Part shown: one piece after another, positions 9,961 through 18,958 of the stretch
Layout of the letters: each line of letters begins with the position of its first letter
How positions within the stretch are numbered: the stretch's first letter is position 1
NCBI GenBank assembly: GCA_001898485.1
Contig: MKTY01000015.1
Span: forward strand, 1-64,000
Source: Sphingobacteriales bacterium 46-32
GTDB lineage: Bacteria > Bacteroidota > Bacteroidia > Chitinophagales > Chitinophagaceae
DNA: 64,000 nt
Direction: 5' to 3'
Notes under the pieces: model-generated
The model's database searches: none
Seen by the model: only the letters and a program-made list of their open reading frames with translations
Told to the model about the DNA's origin: nothing
Made by a program: the position numbers and the translations under genes

Positions 9961-11066
9961 AGATTTTTTTTCAGAATATCGATAATCTGCCGGCAGGTTG
10001 TTCCATTTCCATAGGGGTTAACGGCATTGGCCATCTGATGATAAGTAGCCTGATCATCCAGCAGGGCTATAGCGCGTTCTTTGATACGGTCAGGATTGGT
10101 TCCCACCAGCAATGCGGTGCCCGCTTCAATACCTTCTATGCGTTCTGTTACCTCCCGGATTACCAGAACCGGCTTGCCAAGGCTGGGCGCTTCTTCCTGC
10201 ACACCACCCGAGTCGGTGATCACAAAATAACAGCGCTGCATCAACCAGATCATTTCAGGATAAGCTACAGGGGCAATCAGGTGAATATTTACTTGCGTAC
10301 CCAGGATCTTTTTAACCGGAGCCTGCACCTGGGGGTTCAGGTGCACAGGGTATACAAACTCTACATCAGGATACTGTTGAGCCAGGTGGCTTACAGCACC
10401 GCAAAAATCTTCAAAAGGCTTACCAAAACTTTCACGGCGGTGTCCTGTAATAAGGACCATACGACCCATATGGTTGAGATAAGGGAACTGATCTGCATAT
10501 CGCTGATCGTGTTGTATCTTATCCAGTCCCATCAACAGGGCATCAATTACTGTATTGCCTACCTGGAAAACGTTTTGTGTAATATTTTCATGGTTTAGAT
10601 GTTGGCAGGCCTGTGCTGTAGGCGCAAAATGAAAATCGGCGAGTGTACCGATCATACGGCGATTGGCTTCTTCGGGAAAGGGGGAATGTTTGTTCCCGCT
10701 GCGGAGGCCAGCTTCAATATGAGCGATTTTTTTGTTTTTATAATATGCAGCCAGGGCGCCGGCGAAAGCGGTAGTAGTATCTCCCTGTACAAGTACCAGA
10801 TCCGGGTTTTCGGTTTCCAAAACAGGTTCCAGGCCGTTGAGGCAATTTGCTGTGAGCGTAAAAAGAGACTGCCCTGGCTGCATAACAGACAGATCATAAT
10901 CTGCCTTTATCTCAAAGAAATCAAGTACCTGATCCAGCATACTTCTGTGCTGGGCGGTAATACAAAGTTTTACTTCAAAGTTTTTTTCCTGGCGGCAAAG
11001 AAGGATAAGAGGAGCCATTTTAATGGCTTCGGGTCGGGTACCTACTATGAACAATAGTTTTTTCAA
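9957..11066 (-). CDS. wecB: UDP-N-acetylglucosamine 2-epimerase (non-hydrolysing)
   Basis: Interconverts UDP-GlcNAc and UDP-ManNAc (EC 5.1.3.14). 369 residues, standard length. Landmarks: FIVGTRPEAIKMAP (6-19), the HIEAGLRSG segment, FPEEANRR, GHRRESFG, and the C-terminal DSGGVQEEAPSLGKPVLV active-site stretch followed by TERIEG. UDP-ManNAc is a precursor for capsule, O-antigen or teichoic-like glycans. No UDP-ManNAc dehydrogenase (wecC) is seen in the window, so ManNAc itself may be used or wecC lies elsewhere. Overlaps the downstream GT2 start by 4 bp. Confidence 0.95.
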   Translation of the reverse strand: MKKLLFIVGTRPEAIKMAPLILLCRQEKNFEVKLCITAQHRSMLDQVLDFFEIKADYDLSVMQPGQSLFTLTANCLNGLEPVLETENPDLVLVQGDTTTAFAGALAAYYKNKKIAHIEAGLRSGNKHSPFPEEANRRMIGTLADFHFAPTAQACQHLNHENITQNVFQVGNTVIDALLMGLDKIQHDQRYADQFPYLNHMGRMVLITGHRRESFGKPFEDFCGAVSHLAQQYPDVEFVYPVHLNPQVQAPVKKILGTQVNIHLIAPVAYPEMIWLMQRCYFVITDSGGVQEEAPSLGKPVLVIREVTERIEGIEAGTALLVGTNPDRIKERAIALLDDQATYHQMANAVNPYGNGTTCRQIIDILKKNL

Positions 11067-11129
11067 TCTTCCATATTTTATAGTTCACCATTACCGGTCA
11101 GGTCGGCAAGTTATTACATTTTACAGGAG

Positions 11130-12281
11130 TTACCGGTCCTGTGCCGGAATGATGTTTTTAAGAAGCATCAACAATGTTTTGCCCGGAGCAGGATCGCAAA
11201 GCAGCATAGCGCGCCGGTGTGCCTGCAGTCCCATTTCTTCCCACTCCGCCCGCTGCATCCAGGCCTTTTCAAGTGCACTGGCAAAATCGGCCGGAGTTCC
11301 GGCTATCCAGCCATGTACGCCTTCTTCGATCCATTCCTTATGCCCGCCCACATCACTTACAACGGCCGGTCGCCCGCAAATCATAGCTTCTACCACTGCC
11401 AGGGGCATGCCTTCCATTAACGAAGGCATCAATAACAGTTGATTGTCTGCCCAAAGCCTCCGTATATCCTGTACGCGTCCATGAAAGCTTACCCGGTTTT
11501 GCAGATTCAGGTCCTGTACAAGTCGGCGAAGCAATGATTCATCCTCCCCACTGCCATAAATATTCAGGTGCCAGTCCCTGTTTTTCCAGGCTTCACCCGC
11601 CAGCGCTTTCAACGCTATGTCCTGTCCCTTGTGTACGATACGCAGCAGACCAACCATGGCCAGTTGAGCAGTAGCGGAAGTAGGGAAGGGTTCTGTATCA
11701 AATGACGTGATATTAACAGGGTTTCGGATCACCTGTCCGTTAGGGATCGGCCTGTCAATGCGTTTGCAGGCGTTTTGATAGCCGCGCTTACTTACAAAAA
11801 AAACCTTTTTTGCCTCCCTGTATATTTCCCGTAAAGCAACAGCTTCCCTGTCTGTAATCTCCTTTCCGTCTTCACTGCTTAATTGACCTATTATTACATA
11901 GGGAGTGTTTTTCTTGCGCAGTATTTGCAGTAAGTGCGTTTCCCCAACAATGGAATAACAGGTGCCGTTATAAATAACCAGATCTGGGTTAAAAGCAAAT
12001 ACAGCTGCAAACGGATTTGAAAAAATGTTCCGTATACGTAGCAGAAATTTACGCAGTATACGTACAGGCACAGGCAGACCCGGTTTGAAAAAACCTGTTC
12101 GGCCAATATGAATCATCCCTTCTTTGATCAGCATTTCTTCTTTGGGAGAATTCCGGTCAAAAATAAAAGTCGAATGAATGACGGTATGGCCTTCAGAAAG
12201 AGCTTCACTGGCCATACTGGCCCATAGTTCTTCACTGCCTCCCCACGGCTCTCTGATCATGGATATTACTGCAATCTTCAT
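11130..12281 (-). CDS. Glycosyltransferase family 4 (GT-B)
   Basis: 383-residue GT-B transferase. The N-terminal domain opens with MKIAVISMIREPWGGSE, an acceptor-side glycine loop. The C-terminal Glycos_transf_1 domain shows the VGLLRIVHKGQD motif, SFHGRV, LLMPSLMEG, and the E-x7-E retaining-enzyme motif (E290 and E298 in EGMPLAVVEAM), then DVGGHKE. Its ATG directly follows the TAA of the methyltransferase gene, and 63 bp separate it from wecB, so one transcript is likely. Sugar specificity cannot be read from the sequence. Confidence 0.9.
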   Translation of the reverse strand: MKIAVISMIREPWGGSEELWASMASEALSEGHTVIHSTFIFDRNSPKEEMLIKEGMIHIGRTGFFKPGLPVPVRILRKFLLRIRNIFSNPFAAVFAFNPDLVIYNGTCYSIVGETHLLQILRKKNTPYVIIGQLSSEDGKEITDREAVALREIYREAKKVFFVSKRGYQNACKRIDRPIPNGQVIRNPVNITSFDTEPFPTSATAQLAMVGLLRIVHKGQDIALKALAGEAWKNRDWHLNIYGSGEDESLLRRLVQDLNLQNRVSFHGRVQDIRRLWADNQLLLMPSLMEGMPLAVVEAMICGRPAVVSDVGGHKEWIEEGVHGWIAGTPADFASALEKAWMQRAEWEEMGLQAHRRAMLLCDPAPGKTLLMLLKNIIPAQDR

Positions 12282-12989
12282 TTAACTGTTTTTCTGTGCC
12301 AGTACCAGGTTATTTAGATAAAGATCATAGGAATTAGGCAATACCCGGCTCCAGAATGCCGCCATACAATTCATGCCTGTATATACTAGCAACCGCATGC
12401 CGGAACGTACCACGGGTATTTTGCGGAAAATGGGCAAAATATGCTGATGCCAGTGGGTGATACGGATTTGCCAGATTGTTTCAATGGCATTGCCGGTTTT
12501 GCCCAGGTGAGTTACGGTAAAATTATTTTTCTCCAGCATATCTTCCATGGCAAAAGAAGTGTAGCGGGCAAAATCGTTTGGTACTTCATGCTCGCAAATG
12601 GCAAAGGGACAAGTAATCAGTATTTTTCCACCCGGCCTTAATACACGGTTCAGCTCTTTTAATATATCAGCGAGATTGAAAATGTGTTCAAAGACCTCGG
12701 TAGTAAAAATGCTGTCGAAATGATTGTCGGGAAATGGTAATGTTTTACCGTCGTAATATATATCAATATCTTCATTGGTATGAGGATGACCGGGGCTGTC
12801 ATAGTCCACGCCAATATATTCACTGATGTTGGTAAAAAGTGAACGATAAGGTTTGGATCCGCACCCAAAATCCATGAGTCGGCCATGCAGCTCAGCAGCA
12901 TGTGCGCGGATACCTTTGAGTAAACGACTCCTGATCAGCCAGGCCGGATGCGTAATGCCGGGATTGAAATCTTTTGAAATACCTGTCAT
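12282..12989 (-). CDS. Class I SAM-dependent methyltransferase
   Basis: Methyltransf_11-type enzyme. SAM motif I is MDFGCGSKPY (39-48 from this start); an FTTEVFEH acidic-loop segment and the post-motif LRPGGKILITCPF follow. Its place at the head of a glycosyltransferase run suggests methylation of a polysaccharide sugar or lipid carrier. Start choice: an ATG at 13094 would give 270 residues, but would leave only 12 bp to the divergent glycosyltransferase. A minus-strand TACTTTTG -7 box at 13010-13017 lies inside that longer form, 20 bp before the ATG at 12989. I therefore prefer 12989 (235 residues). The extra N-terminus of the longer form has no recognised motif. Confidence 0.8.
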   Translation of the reverse strand: MTGISKDFNPGITHPAWLIRSRLLKGIRAHAAELHGRLMDFGCGSKPYRSLFTNISEYIGVDYDSPGHPHTNEDIDIYYDGKTLPFPDNHFDSIFTTEVFEHIFNLADILKELNRVLRPGGKILITCPFAICEHEVPNDFARYTSFAMEDMLEKNNFTVTHLGKTGNAIETIWQIRITHWHQHILPIFRKIPVVRSGMRLLVYTGMNCMAAFWSRVLPNSYDLYLNNLVLAQKNS

Positions 12990-13009
12990 ATAGTCTGCTT
13001 GAACAGACT

Positions 13010-13017
13010 CAAAAGTA
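13010..13017 (-). promoter_or_regulatory. Bacteroidota -7 box for the methyltransferase operon
   Basis: Minus strand reads TACTTTTG (TAnnTTTG), 20 bp upstream of the ATG at 12989. This spacing equals that seen at gmd (20) and mqnA (22), and supports the shorter methyltransferase start. No clear -33 element. Confidence 0.4.
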
Positions 13018-13073
13018 GATATTTTTTGCCCATTGTTGTTAGGCGCGATCTCTTCAAACCCACTGGCATCGAT

Positions 13074-13081
13074 TATCTTTG
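13074..13081 (+). promoter_or_regulatory. Bacteroidota -7 box for the glycosyltransferase at 13107
   Basis: TATCTTTG, full TAnnTTTG match, 25 bp before the ATG at 13107. It would lie within the longer form of the methyltransferase reading frame but is intergenic with the preferred shorter one. Confidence 0.45.
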
Positions 13082-13106
13082 AAGTCTGCGGCATAAACAG
13101 GCAGAT

Positions 13107-14111
13107 ATGGATTTATCGGTTATCATTGTCAATTATAAATCACCCCGGCTGGTACTGGATTGTTTGCACACCCTGCTGCCTTCGACCGGCCTGGTGCAGA
13201 TGGAGGTAATTGTGGTTGACAATGGCTCCGGCGATGAGAGCGAAATGCTTATCCGCACCGCTTTTCCACAGGTGAAATGGATACAGACCGGATATAACAG
13301 TGGGTTTGCCCGCGGTAATAATGCCGGCATCCGGGTGGCAGAAGGTCGGGCCATTTTGTTGCTCAACTCAGATACGCTTAATGAAAGGAATGCAGTGGAG
13401 CGATGTGCCGAACGGCTGCTACAGAGCACCGCCATTGCCGCCGGTGTGCAACTGCTCAATCCCGATCGTACATCACAGATCAGTGGCAACCTCTTTATGA
13501 AAGGCGGACTGAATCATCTCATGAGTGTGCCGTATCTCGGTCGCCTGATCAGGGCAGCAGGTTTATTGTTGAAGGTGAAGAAGACAAATGTGGCACAGGC
13601 AGAAGGTGAAGTGCAGGTAGACTGGATCAATGGCGCCTTCCTGATGGTTAAAAAGGAGGCTATTGAAAAAGCCGGTCTGCTGGACGAAGATTTTTTTCTC
13701 TACGCGGAAGAAATAGAATGGTGCAGCCGGTTGCATAAGACGGGCAAAATGGTGATCTATGGAGACCTGCATGTAATTCACCTGGTAGGGATGACTGCCA
13801 GCGAAGCATTTGGTTCTTCTTTCAGAGGATATACAGAACTGACAGACCGAAAGGGATTGCAGCTGCTTGTGAGTGGCTGGTTACGTATCCGTAAGCAATT
13901 TGGAGTTGGCTGGCTTTTGCTCCATGCTGCAGTGTATGCGGCGGCTATCCCGGTTTACTTCCTCGCTTTTCTGCTTTCAACACTTTTATTTCGTCCGCAC
14001 CGTGCGGCTCACTGGCACTCCTTTGCCAGTTATACAGGCAATGTATGCCGTAGTATCGCGCTCCTGCCACGGATGATTCGTAACAGGCCTTATTTCTATA
14101 AAATGCTTTGA
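13107..14111 (+). CDS. Glycosyltransferase family 2, rhamnosyltransferase-like
   Basis: 334 residues, GT-A fold. DLSVIIVNYKSP (2-13), VVDNGSGD (37-44), the NSGFARGNNAGI loop and LLLNSDT (84-90, D-x-D position) match the WbbL/rhamnosyltransferase-like GT2 subgroup. An acidic FFLYAEEIEWCSRLHK segment further on resembles the ED-x-D-region of that subgroup. A membrane segment lies near 270-292. It is a single gene divergent from the methyltransferase operon and convergent with another GT2. Specificity is not determinable. Confidence 0.88.
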   Translation: MDLSVIIVNYKSPRLVLDCLHTLLPSTGLVQMEVIVVDNGSGDESEMLIRTAFPQVKWIQTGYNSGFARGNNAGIRVAEGRAILLLNSDTLNERNAVERCAERLLQSTAIAAGVQLLNPDRTSQISGNLFMKGGLNHLMSVPYLGRLIRAAGLLLKVKKTNVAQAEGEVQVDWINGAFLMVKKEAIEKAGLLDEDFFLYAEEIEWCSRLHKTGKMVIYGDLHVIHLVGMTASEAFGSSFRGYTELTDRKGLQLLVSGWLRIRKQFGVGWLLLHAAVYAAAIPVYFLAFLLSTLLFRPHRAAHWHSFASYTGNVCRSIALLPRMIRNRPYFYKML

Positions 14112-14141
14112 TGGGTTCGTGTGCGATTGCTGATCCGGTAG

Positions 14142-15059
14142 TCAATACCAGAGTCGGGCCTTTACAATTTTCAGGTACTCCATGGCTTTGGCACTAACAG
14201 TTCTTCTCTTTTCCCGGAAAGGAACTGCCAGCACCCGCCCCCAGGTGCGAAAAAAAGTACCCGGATGGCTGATGGCATGTTTGAGGTATTCTCCGCTCCA
14301 GGCGATGGCTGTGGTGAGATAATATTTTGCCGGCAGGTAACGCCACGCAACCTTACTCTTGTTTAACCATTGCGAAGCCAGTTTCCGGTAATGTGGTTGA
14401 CGTCCTTTCGGAGATTCTTTATGCTCAAAGGTAACAGCGCTGTCATACCCGATGGTATAGCCGGCATCGATGACACGGTAAGCCAGGTCGTATTCTTCCA
14501 TGCCATAAAAAAAATCGGTCGGGTAGTAGCCTGTTTTTTCCAGTACTTCCCGGCGCAACAAATGAGCGCATCCCGTATAATAAGAGGTGAAGAAAATCGG
14601 CCTGTCTTTGTAGGTATCAAATTGTTTGTGGGGTAGTGCTGTTTTCTGTACCTGTTTATTTTCATGATAAATAACCCGGAAGGTTACTACACCACAGCGT
14701 GCCTGCTGAAATGCAGGTTTCTGAAAAGTGCCCGCTATTTTCTCCAGATCATTCTTTTCTGTAAACAAAATATCATCATCAAGTACCAGCAGCAGCGGAG
14801 ATGTGGCGGCCTGCATCAGCTGATTGCGCCCCCGTGATACGCCAAGGTTTTCTGCGGATACCTGGTAGTTTACTTTCAGTTCGGGATGGGCGTTGATGTA
14901 TTCTTCCACTTCGGCGTAGCTGACGGTGGAGGCATTATTTAGTACCAGCACCTCATTGAGCAGGTCAAGCCGATCCTGCCCGGCCAGGCTCTGCAGTAAT
15001 TCCAGCAGGTCGGTCGGACGGTTATAGGTAATGATCAGTAAGGATAGCTGCTCGGTCAT
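14142..15059 (-). CDS. Glycosyltransferase family 2
   Basis: 305-residue GT-A transferase: LSLLIITYNRP (5-15), a NNAS nucleotide-binding turn (41-44), NLGVSRGRN, and an acidic LVLDDDILF (91-99) in the D-x-D position. The middle has FYGMEEYDLAYRVIDAG, the conserved acidic catalytic region of this subgroup. The C-terminal third is basic and partly amphipathic, consistent with peripheral membrane binding. Lies 84 bp downstream of the YfhO-type gene; a hairpin in between suggests separate transcription. Confidence 0.87.
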   Translation of the reverse strand: MTEQLSLLIITYNRPTDLLELLQSLAGQDRLDLLNEVLVLNNASTVSYAEVEEYINAHPELKVNYQVSAENLGVSRGRNQLMQAATSPLLLVLDDDILFTEKNDLEKIAGTFQKPAFQQARCGVVTFRVIYHENKQVQKTALPHKQFDTYKDRPIFFTSYYTGCAHLLRREVLEKTGYYPTDFFYGMEEYDLAYRVIDAGYTIGYDSAVTFEHKESPKGRQPHYRKLASQWLNKSKVAWRYLPAKYYLTTAIAWSGEYLKHAISHPGTFFRTWGRVLAVPFREKRRTVSAKAMEYLKIVKARLWY

Positions 15060-15110
15060 GAGACATTATCAGGAATGAATGCAAGGTAGTACAGTACTGT
15101 TAAAAATAAA

Positions 15111-15135
15111 GGGCGGGCTACCGGCCCGCCCTTTT
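15111..15135 (-). terminator. Rho-independent terminator after the YfhO-type gene
   Basis: Perfect 8-bp G/C stem, GGGCGGGC (15111-15118) with GCCCGCCC (15124-15131) and a 5-nt loop. On the minus strand it is followed by TTTATTTTT and begins 12 bp after the stop of the gene at 15144. T-rich sequence also follows on the plus strand, so it may work both ways. Confidence 0.75.
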
Positions 15136-15143
15136 ATAAAAAA

Positions 15144-17627
15144 TTATGCTTGCTGTGTCTGCCGGCTTTGCCGCCAGTTCATAAAGAGTCCGCCGAGTGT
15201 AAGCAGCAATACCAGTATGGAGCCGATAAAGGAAAGCGAAGTTCCTTTTTTTACTGATTCGGGTTCGAATACAAACTTGATGCTATGTTTACCCGCGGGC
15301 AGCGACATGCCACGCAGGGCATAGTTTGTTTTTACATAGCTCGACTTCTGTCCATCTACATATACATTCCAACCCATATCGTAGTAAACCTCACTGAATA
15401 CGGCAAACTGGGGCGTAGATGCATTGAAGCTATACTCAATCTCGTCGTTGTCGTATTTGACAAGGCTGATGCTGGCCGTGCTGTCCCATTGCGGCTGTAC
15501 CAGGTTGGGCGCATTGGCGGCCTGTACTACAGCCGTGTCTTTGAGGTCGGTATGGCCAATGGTTTGCAGCTCAGTGGCCGCATCGCTCACCAGTTTTACA
15601 TTTTTTACCAGCCAGCAGGGACCATAAGCCTCAGGGTTGGGAATAAGTGTTTCCTGTCCGTTTTGCGGATTGGGCGCAATAATGTATTTCACATTGAGCA
15701 TATTCAGGACCTGACGCGCATCGCCACCATAGAGATAGCGCTCAATGATGTCCTGGTAGATTCGCAACTTAGCGGGGTGATAACCTCCAATAGAGCGATG
15801 GAAAGTAGAGGTATGATAGTCGGTAGCCATGAAGCGATCCTGTCCGGCATAATATACGCGGAACTGTGGTTCCTTATCGGCCAGTATCTGGTTGTCGATA
15901 TTGTTTTTCACGGTCAGATGGCTTTCCATTTCATCTTTCGGCTTATAGTTCTCTGCGTTCAGGTAATCTTTATCTACGATCAATTGGTCAATAAACGTAA
16001 TGGCGGTAAAGATCACGGCCACTACAACCGGTTTTAAAATATTTTTCAGGTAAAGCCAGAGCAGACCCAGCACCAGTATCATGAAACCAACTGTGCGGAG
16101 TATCTGCATGCCAAAGATAGAGCGGCGTTCTTCTTTCATGGCATTGATGGCATTGCGGATGAAGTTGTCATCTGCACCGGCATTTTTAAGATTGCCGGTA
16201 ATGGACTGGTCAATGAGTGAGCCATAATCCATCATGAGGTAACAGATCAGTAAAAGAGCCAGCAGTCCGCCAACAGCGTATAATAGTTTACGGAAATCTG
16301 CCTGCAGGGCGGCCTGTGCATTTTCGCGGAATAGAATCGTTTGCAGGCCCAGTACAGCCATTACGGGAACTACCAGCTGTGGTATCACCATGGTAATGGA
16401 AGGCGCTCTGAATTTGCTATAGAGCGGAAGGTTATTGTACAGGAAAATATTGAAGCCGGGTAGGTATTTACCCAGGGCCATCATGATGGCAATGACAGAA
16501 ATAGCCAGTAAGCCCCAGCGAAGTGGATGTTTGTACAATACAAATCCCATCAATGCCAGCAGACATACAATCACGCCGGCATACAGCGGGCCGCCACCTG
16601 TTGAACTGGGGTCGCCCCAGAAACGCGGAAATCCTTCGGCCAGTTGAGATGCTACATTTTCCGGGATGCCTTTGGCTGTCATTTTACTAATAAGTCCTGA
16701 GCTTTCGCCAAAAACCTGGCGGGTGCTGCCGCCAAATGAATTAGGCATAAGCAGTGTGAGCGCTTCGCCTTTGCCCAGGCTATAGCTGAAGGCATAGCTG
16801 GTATCGAGTCCGGTGGTTTTTACATTCTTCACACTGTCGCCGGCAATTTCCACACTTTTACCACCCCGCATGGTAGCCTTGCTGTATTCGGTAGTGGTAA
16901 GCAGCGATAAGGAGGTGGTAAGTATGGCGACGATGGCGGCAATGCCAACAATACCGGCAGAAAGGGCCAGGTGTTTCCATTCCTTATTTTTTATCCATAC
17001 AAACACATAACTCAGGGTTACAGCAGCAGCTACCAGGAAGAAGTAATAACTGATCTGCGGGTGGTTAGCTCCCAGCAGCAGATAAGCGCCTAGTGTAGAC
17101 ACTGCCAGACCCAGCCAGTACTTTTTGTTGTACGTAAGCAGGAGGCCAGCCAGCAGCAGGGGCATATAGGCAATGGCAAACATCTTGGTCACGTGGCCTG
17201 CTGCAATGATGATGGGATTATACGTGGCAAATGCATAAGCCAGGGCGCCAAAGATGGCAACTACTGGCCTGGCACCCAGTGCGAGACAGAGAAGATAAAA
17301 ACATAGGCTGGCCAGGAAAAAGAAATTCATGGGCTGAGGCAATCCCAGTGCCAGTACCTTGCTGAGATCAGGTAACACAGATTTGCCTTCCATGGCAATC
17401 AGGTAATTGGGCATACCACTAAACAGATGAGTATTCCACAGCGGGAAGTGGCCATTCTTTTCTTTATAATCAAAAGCGTCCTGGGCCATGCCTTTCCAAC
17501 CCACAATATCGTGCTGATCCAGTACATTGCCTTCGAGTGCCGGCTTACAAAACAGTACCGAAACCAGCAGGAAAATCAAAACCGCCACCACATGGGGCAG
17601 GGCCTTTTTTACCAATTCGTTTTTCAT
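15144..17627 (-). CDS. YfhO family multipass membrane protein (GT-C-like)
   Basis: 827 residues with roughly a dozen predicted membrane helices in the first 540 residues, a soluble domain (about 560-790), and one final helix near 800-820. The first loop carries Q-H-D-I-V-G-W, then FPLWNTHLFSGMPN, a pattern of the Bacteroidota YfhO proteins. The family resembles GT-C enzymes that use lipid-linked sugars, and acidic residues in the first external loop would be the catalytic candidates. B. subtilis YfhO is linked to lipoteichoic acid glycosylation; a role in surface glycan assembly is inferred here from context. Ends at a strong hairpin. Confidence 0.82.
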   Translation of the reverse strand: MKNELVKKALPHVVAVLIFLLVSVLFCKPALEGNVLDQHDIVGWKGMAQDAFDYKEKNGHFPLWNTHLFSGMPNYLIAMEGKSVLPDLSKVLALGLPQPMNFFFLASLCFYLLCLALGARPVVAIFGALAYAFATYNPIIIAAGHVTKMFAIAYMPLLLAGLLLTYNKKYWLGLAVSTLGAYLLLGANHPQISYYFFLVAAAVTLSYVFVWIKNKEWKHLALSAGIVGIAAIVAILTTSLSLLTTTEYSKATMRGGKSVEIAGDSVKNVKTTGLDTSYAFSYSLGKGEALTLLMPNSFGGSTRQVFGESSGLISKMTAKGIPENVASQLAEGFPRFWGDPSSTGGGPLYAGVIVCLLALMGFVLYKHPLRWGLLAISVIAIMMALGKYLPGFNIFLYNNLPLYSKFRAPSITMVIPQLVVPVMAVLGLQTILFRENAQAALQADFRKLLYAVGGLLALLLICYLMMDYGSLIDQSITGNLKNAGADDNFIRNAINAMKEERRSIFGMQILRTVGFMILVLGLLWLYLKNILKPVVVAVIFTAITFIDQLIVDKDYLNAENYKPKDEMESHLTVKNNIDNQILADKEPQFRVYYAGQDRFMATDYHTSTFHRSIGGYHPAKLRIYQDIIERYLYGGDARQVLNMLNVKYIIAPNPQNGQETLIPNPEAYGPCWLVKNVKLVSDAATELQTIGHTDLKDTAVVQAANAPNLVQPQWDSTASISLVKYDNDEIEYSFNASTPQFAVFSEVYYDMGWNVYVDGQKSSYVKTNYALRGMSLPAGKHSIKFVFEPESVKKGTSLSFIGSILVLLLTLGGLFMNWRQSRQTQQA

Positions 17628-17717
17628 TATAAAGTTTTAGTGAATAGCAGGAAAAAACTCCCGTCCCGATTCATTTTCAGGCTGCCAAAATAATGCTATT
17701 TTACACGAAAAATACGG

Positions 17718-18026
17718 ATGCGCTGGCTATTATTTTTGTCGCGACTGGCTTTTATCTGCGGCCTCTTTTTACTGGTTTCCATCAGTTTACTGATACGTGA
17801 CTGGACCGAAGACCAGGCTATCGTATCTACCATTGTGATAATAGGGCAGGTACTGGGCGTGGTAGTGTTACCGCTGGTGAATCTTTCTTACCTCGGGGTT
17901 TTACTGGTCAAAAGGCAGTTAAGGCCCTACGTGCCGGCCTGGCTCGTCACAGCCAACATATTATTCTTATGTTTGTTGATACTTTATTTTCTTTATCAGA
18001 ATGGTCAATACAATCATCAGGCATAA
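17718..18026 (+). CDS. Small membrane protein, unknown function
   Basis: 102 residues, three or more hydrophobic segments (about 4-26, 36-60, 75-93). No recognisable motif. ATG at 17718. Its end overlaps the transporter gene by 26 bp in another frame, which suggests co-translation and perhaps a related role. Function unknown; I do not recognise a family. Confidence 0.6.
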   Translation: MRWLLFLSRLAFICGLFLLVSISLLIRDWTEDQAIVSTIVIIGQVLGVVVLPLVNLSYLGVLLVKRQLRPYVPAWLVTANILFLCLLILYFLYQNGQYNHQA

Positions 18027-18798
18027 GCCAACCCGCCTGTTTATTATCCTGGGTGGTTTTTTTATTGCCAATGCACTCATTGCCGAGTTCATTGGCGTAA
18101 AGATATTTTCCCTCGAAAAGACATTGGGTGTCCCGCCGCTCAATCTTCACATCCTGGGCAATGACCTGTCATTTAACCTTACGGCCGGCGTACTGCTGTG
18201 GCCGGTCGTGTTCATCATGACAGATATTATCAATGAGTACTATGGCATGAAAGGCGTACGGTTCCTGTCCTGGCTCACTGCCGGGTTGATCGCTTTTGCC
18301 TTTATCATGTTTTTCGGCGCCATGAAGCTCACTTCCGCCGATTTCTTTATTACCAGCAAACAGGGCAGTGGTGTGCCGGATATGAGTAAAGCTTATAACA
18401 GTGTACTGGGACAGGGGAGTTTTATCATTGTCGGCTCGTTGGCGGCGTTTATTCTGAGTCAGCTGATCGATGTATTTGTGTTTCACCGGATCAAAAAAGT
18501 GACGGGCGAAAAACGCATCTGGCTGCGGGCTACCGGTTCCACACTTATTTCACAGTTTATCGACAGCTTTGTGGTGTTGTTTATCGCTTTTTATATCGGC
18601 TCGCGCGTCAACAATACCGGCAATGATCTCGTATGGCCCTTCAAGCTCTTCCTGGCCGTTGGTATTGTCAACTACATCTACAAATTCCTCGTAGCTATAC
18701 TGCTCACACCGGTTATTTACCTCATACATGGCTGGATAGAGAAGTACCTGGGACATGAGCTGGCAGCGGAAATGAAGAAAGGAGCGATGAGGGAATGA
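18001..18798 (+). CDS. yhhQ: Queuosine precursor transporter (YhhQ/VUT family)
   Basis: 265-residue inner-membrane protein of the DUF165/VUT family. Known members import 7-cyano-7-deazaguanine/7-aminomethyl-7-deazaguanine for queuosine tRNA modification. About six helices. Landmarks: FIANALIAEFIGVK near the N-terminus, the W-P-V-V-F-I-M-T-D-I-I-N-E-Y-Y-G segment (67-82), and ISQFIDSFVVLFIAF in the second half. Some Bacteroidota homologues are longer at the N-terminus like this one. Start ATG at 18001 overlaps the preceding small membrane protein. Confidence 0.88.
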   Translation: MVNTIIRHKPTRLFIILGGFFIANALIAEFIGVKIFSLEKTLGVPPLNLHILGNDLSFNLTAGVLLWPVVFIMTDIINEYYGMKGVRFLSWLTAGLIAFAFIMFFGAMKLTSADFFITSKQGSGVPDMSKAYNSVLGQGSFIIVGSLAAFILSQLIDVFVFHRIKKVTGEKRIWLRATGSTLISQFIDSFVVLFIAFYIGSRVNNTGNDLVWPFKLFLAVGIVNYIYKFLVAILLTPVIYLIHGWIEKYLGHELAAEMKKGAMRE

Positions 18799-18812
18799 TT
18801 TGAAGATTTGCT

Positions 18813-18955
18813 AATGTGCTGATGTGCTAATGTGCTGATGATACAGCAGTCATTACTTATGAGATCGCTTTACAATGAGCAGAGGTTTTAAAGTAGTATA
18901 CAATTTGAAAACCGAGGTGTATCAGCACATCAGCACATTAGCACATCAGCACATT
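18813..18955. repeat. Long inverted repeat of TGTGCTGA/TGTGCTAA units
   Basis: Two perfect 26-bp arms (18813-18838 and 18930-18955) made of a short repeated motif (ATGTGCTGATGTGCTAATG-like) in opposite orientation, separated by 91 bp. The arms are themselves tandem 9-10-mers. It fills the space between convergent genes (transporter + and Nudix -), so transcripts from either side would carry a 26-bp hairpin. It is a repeat family rather than a classic terminator, because no T-run follows closely. Confidence 0.8.
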
Positions 18956-18958
18956 GTA

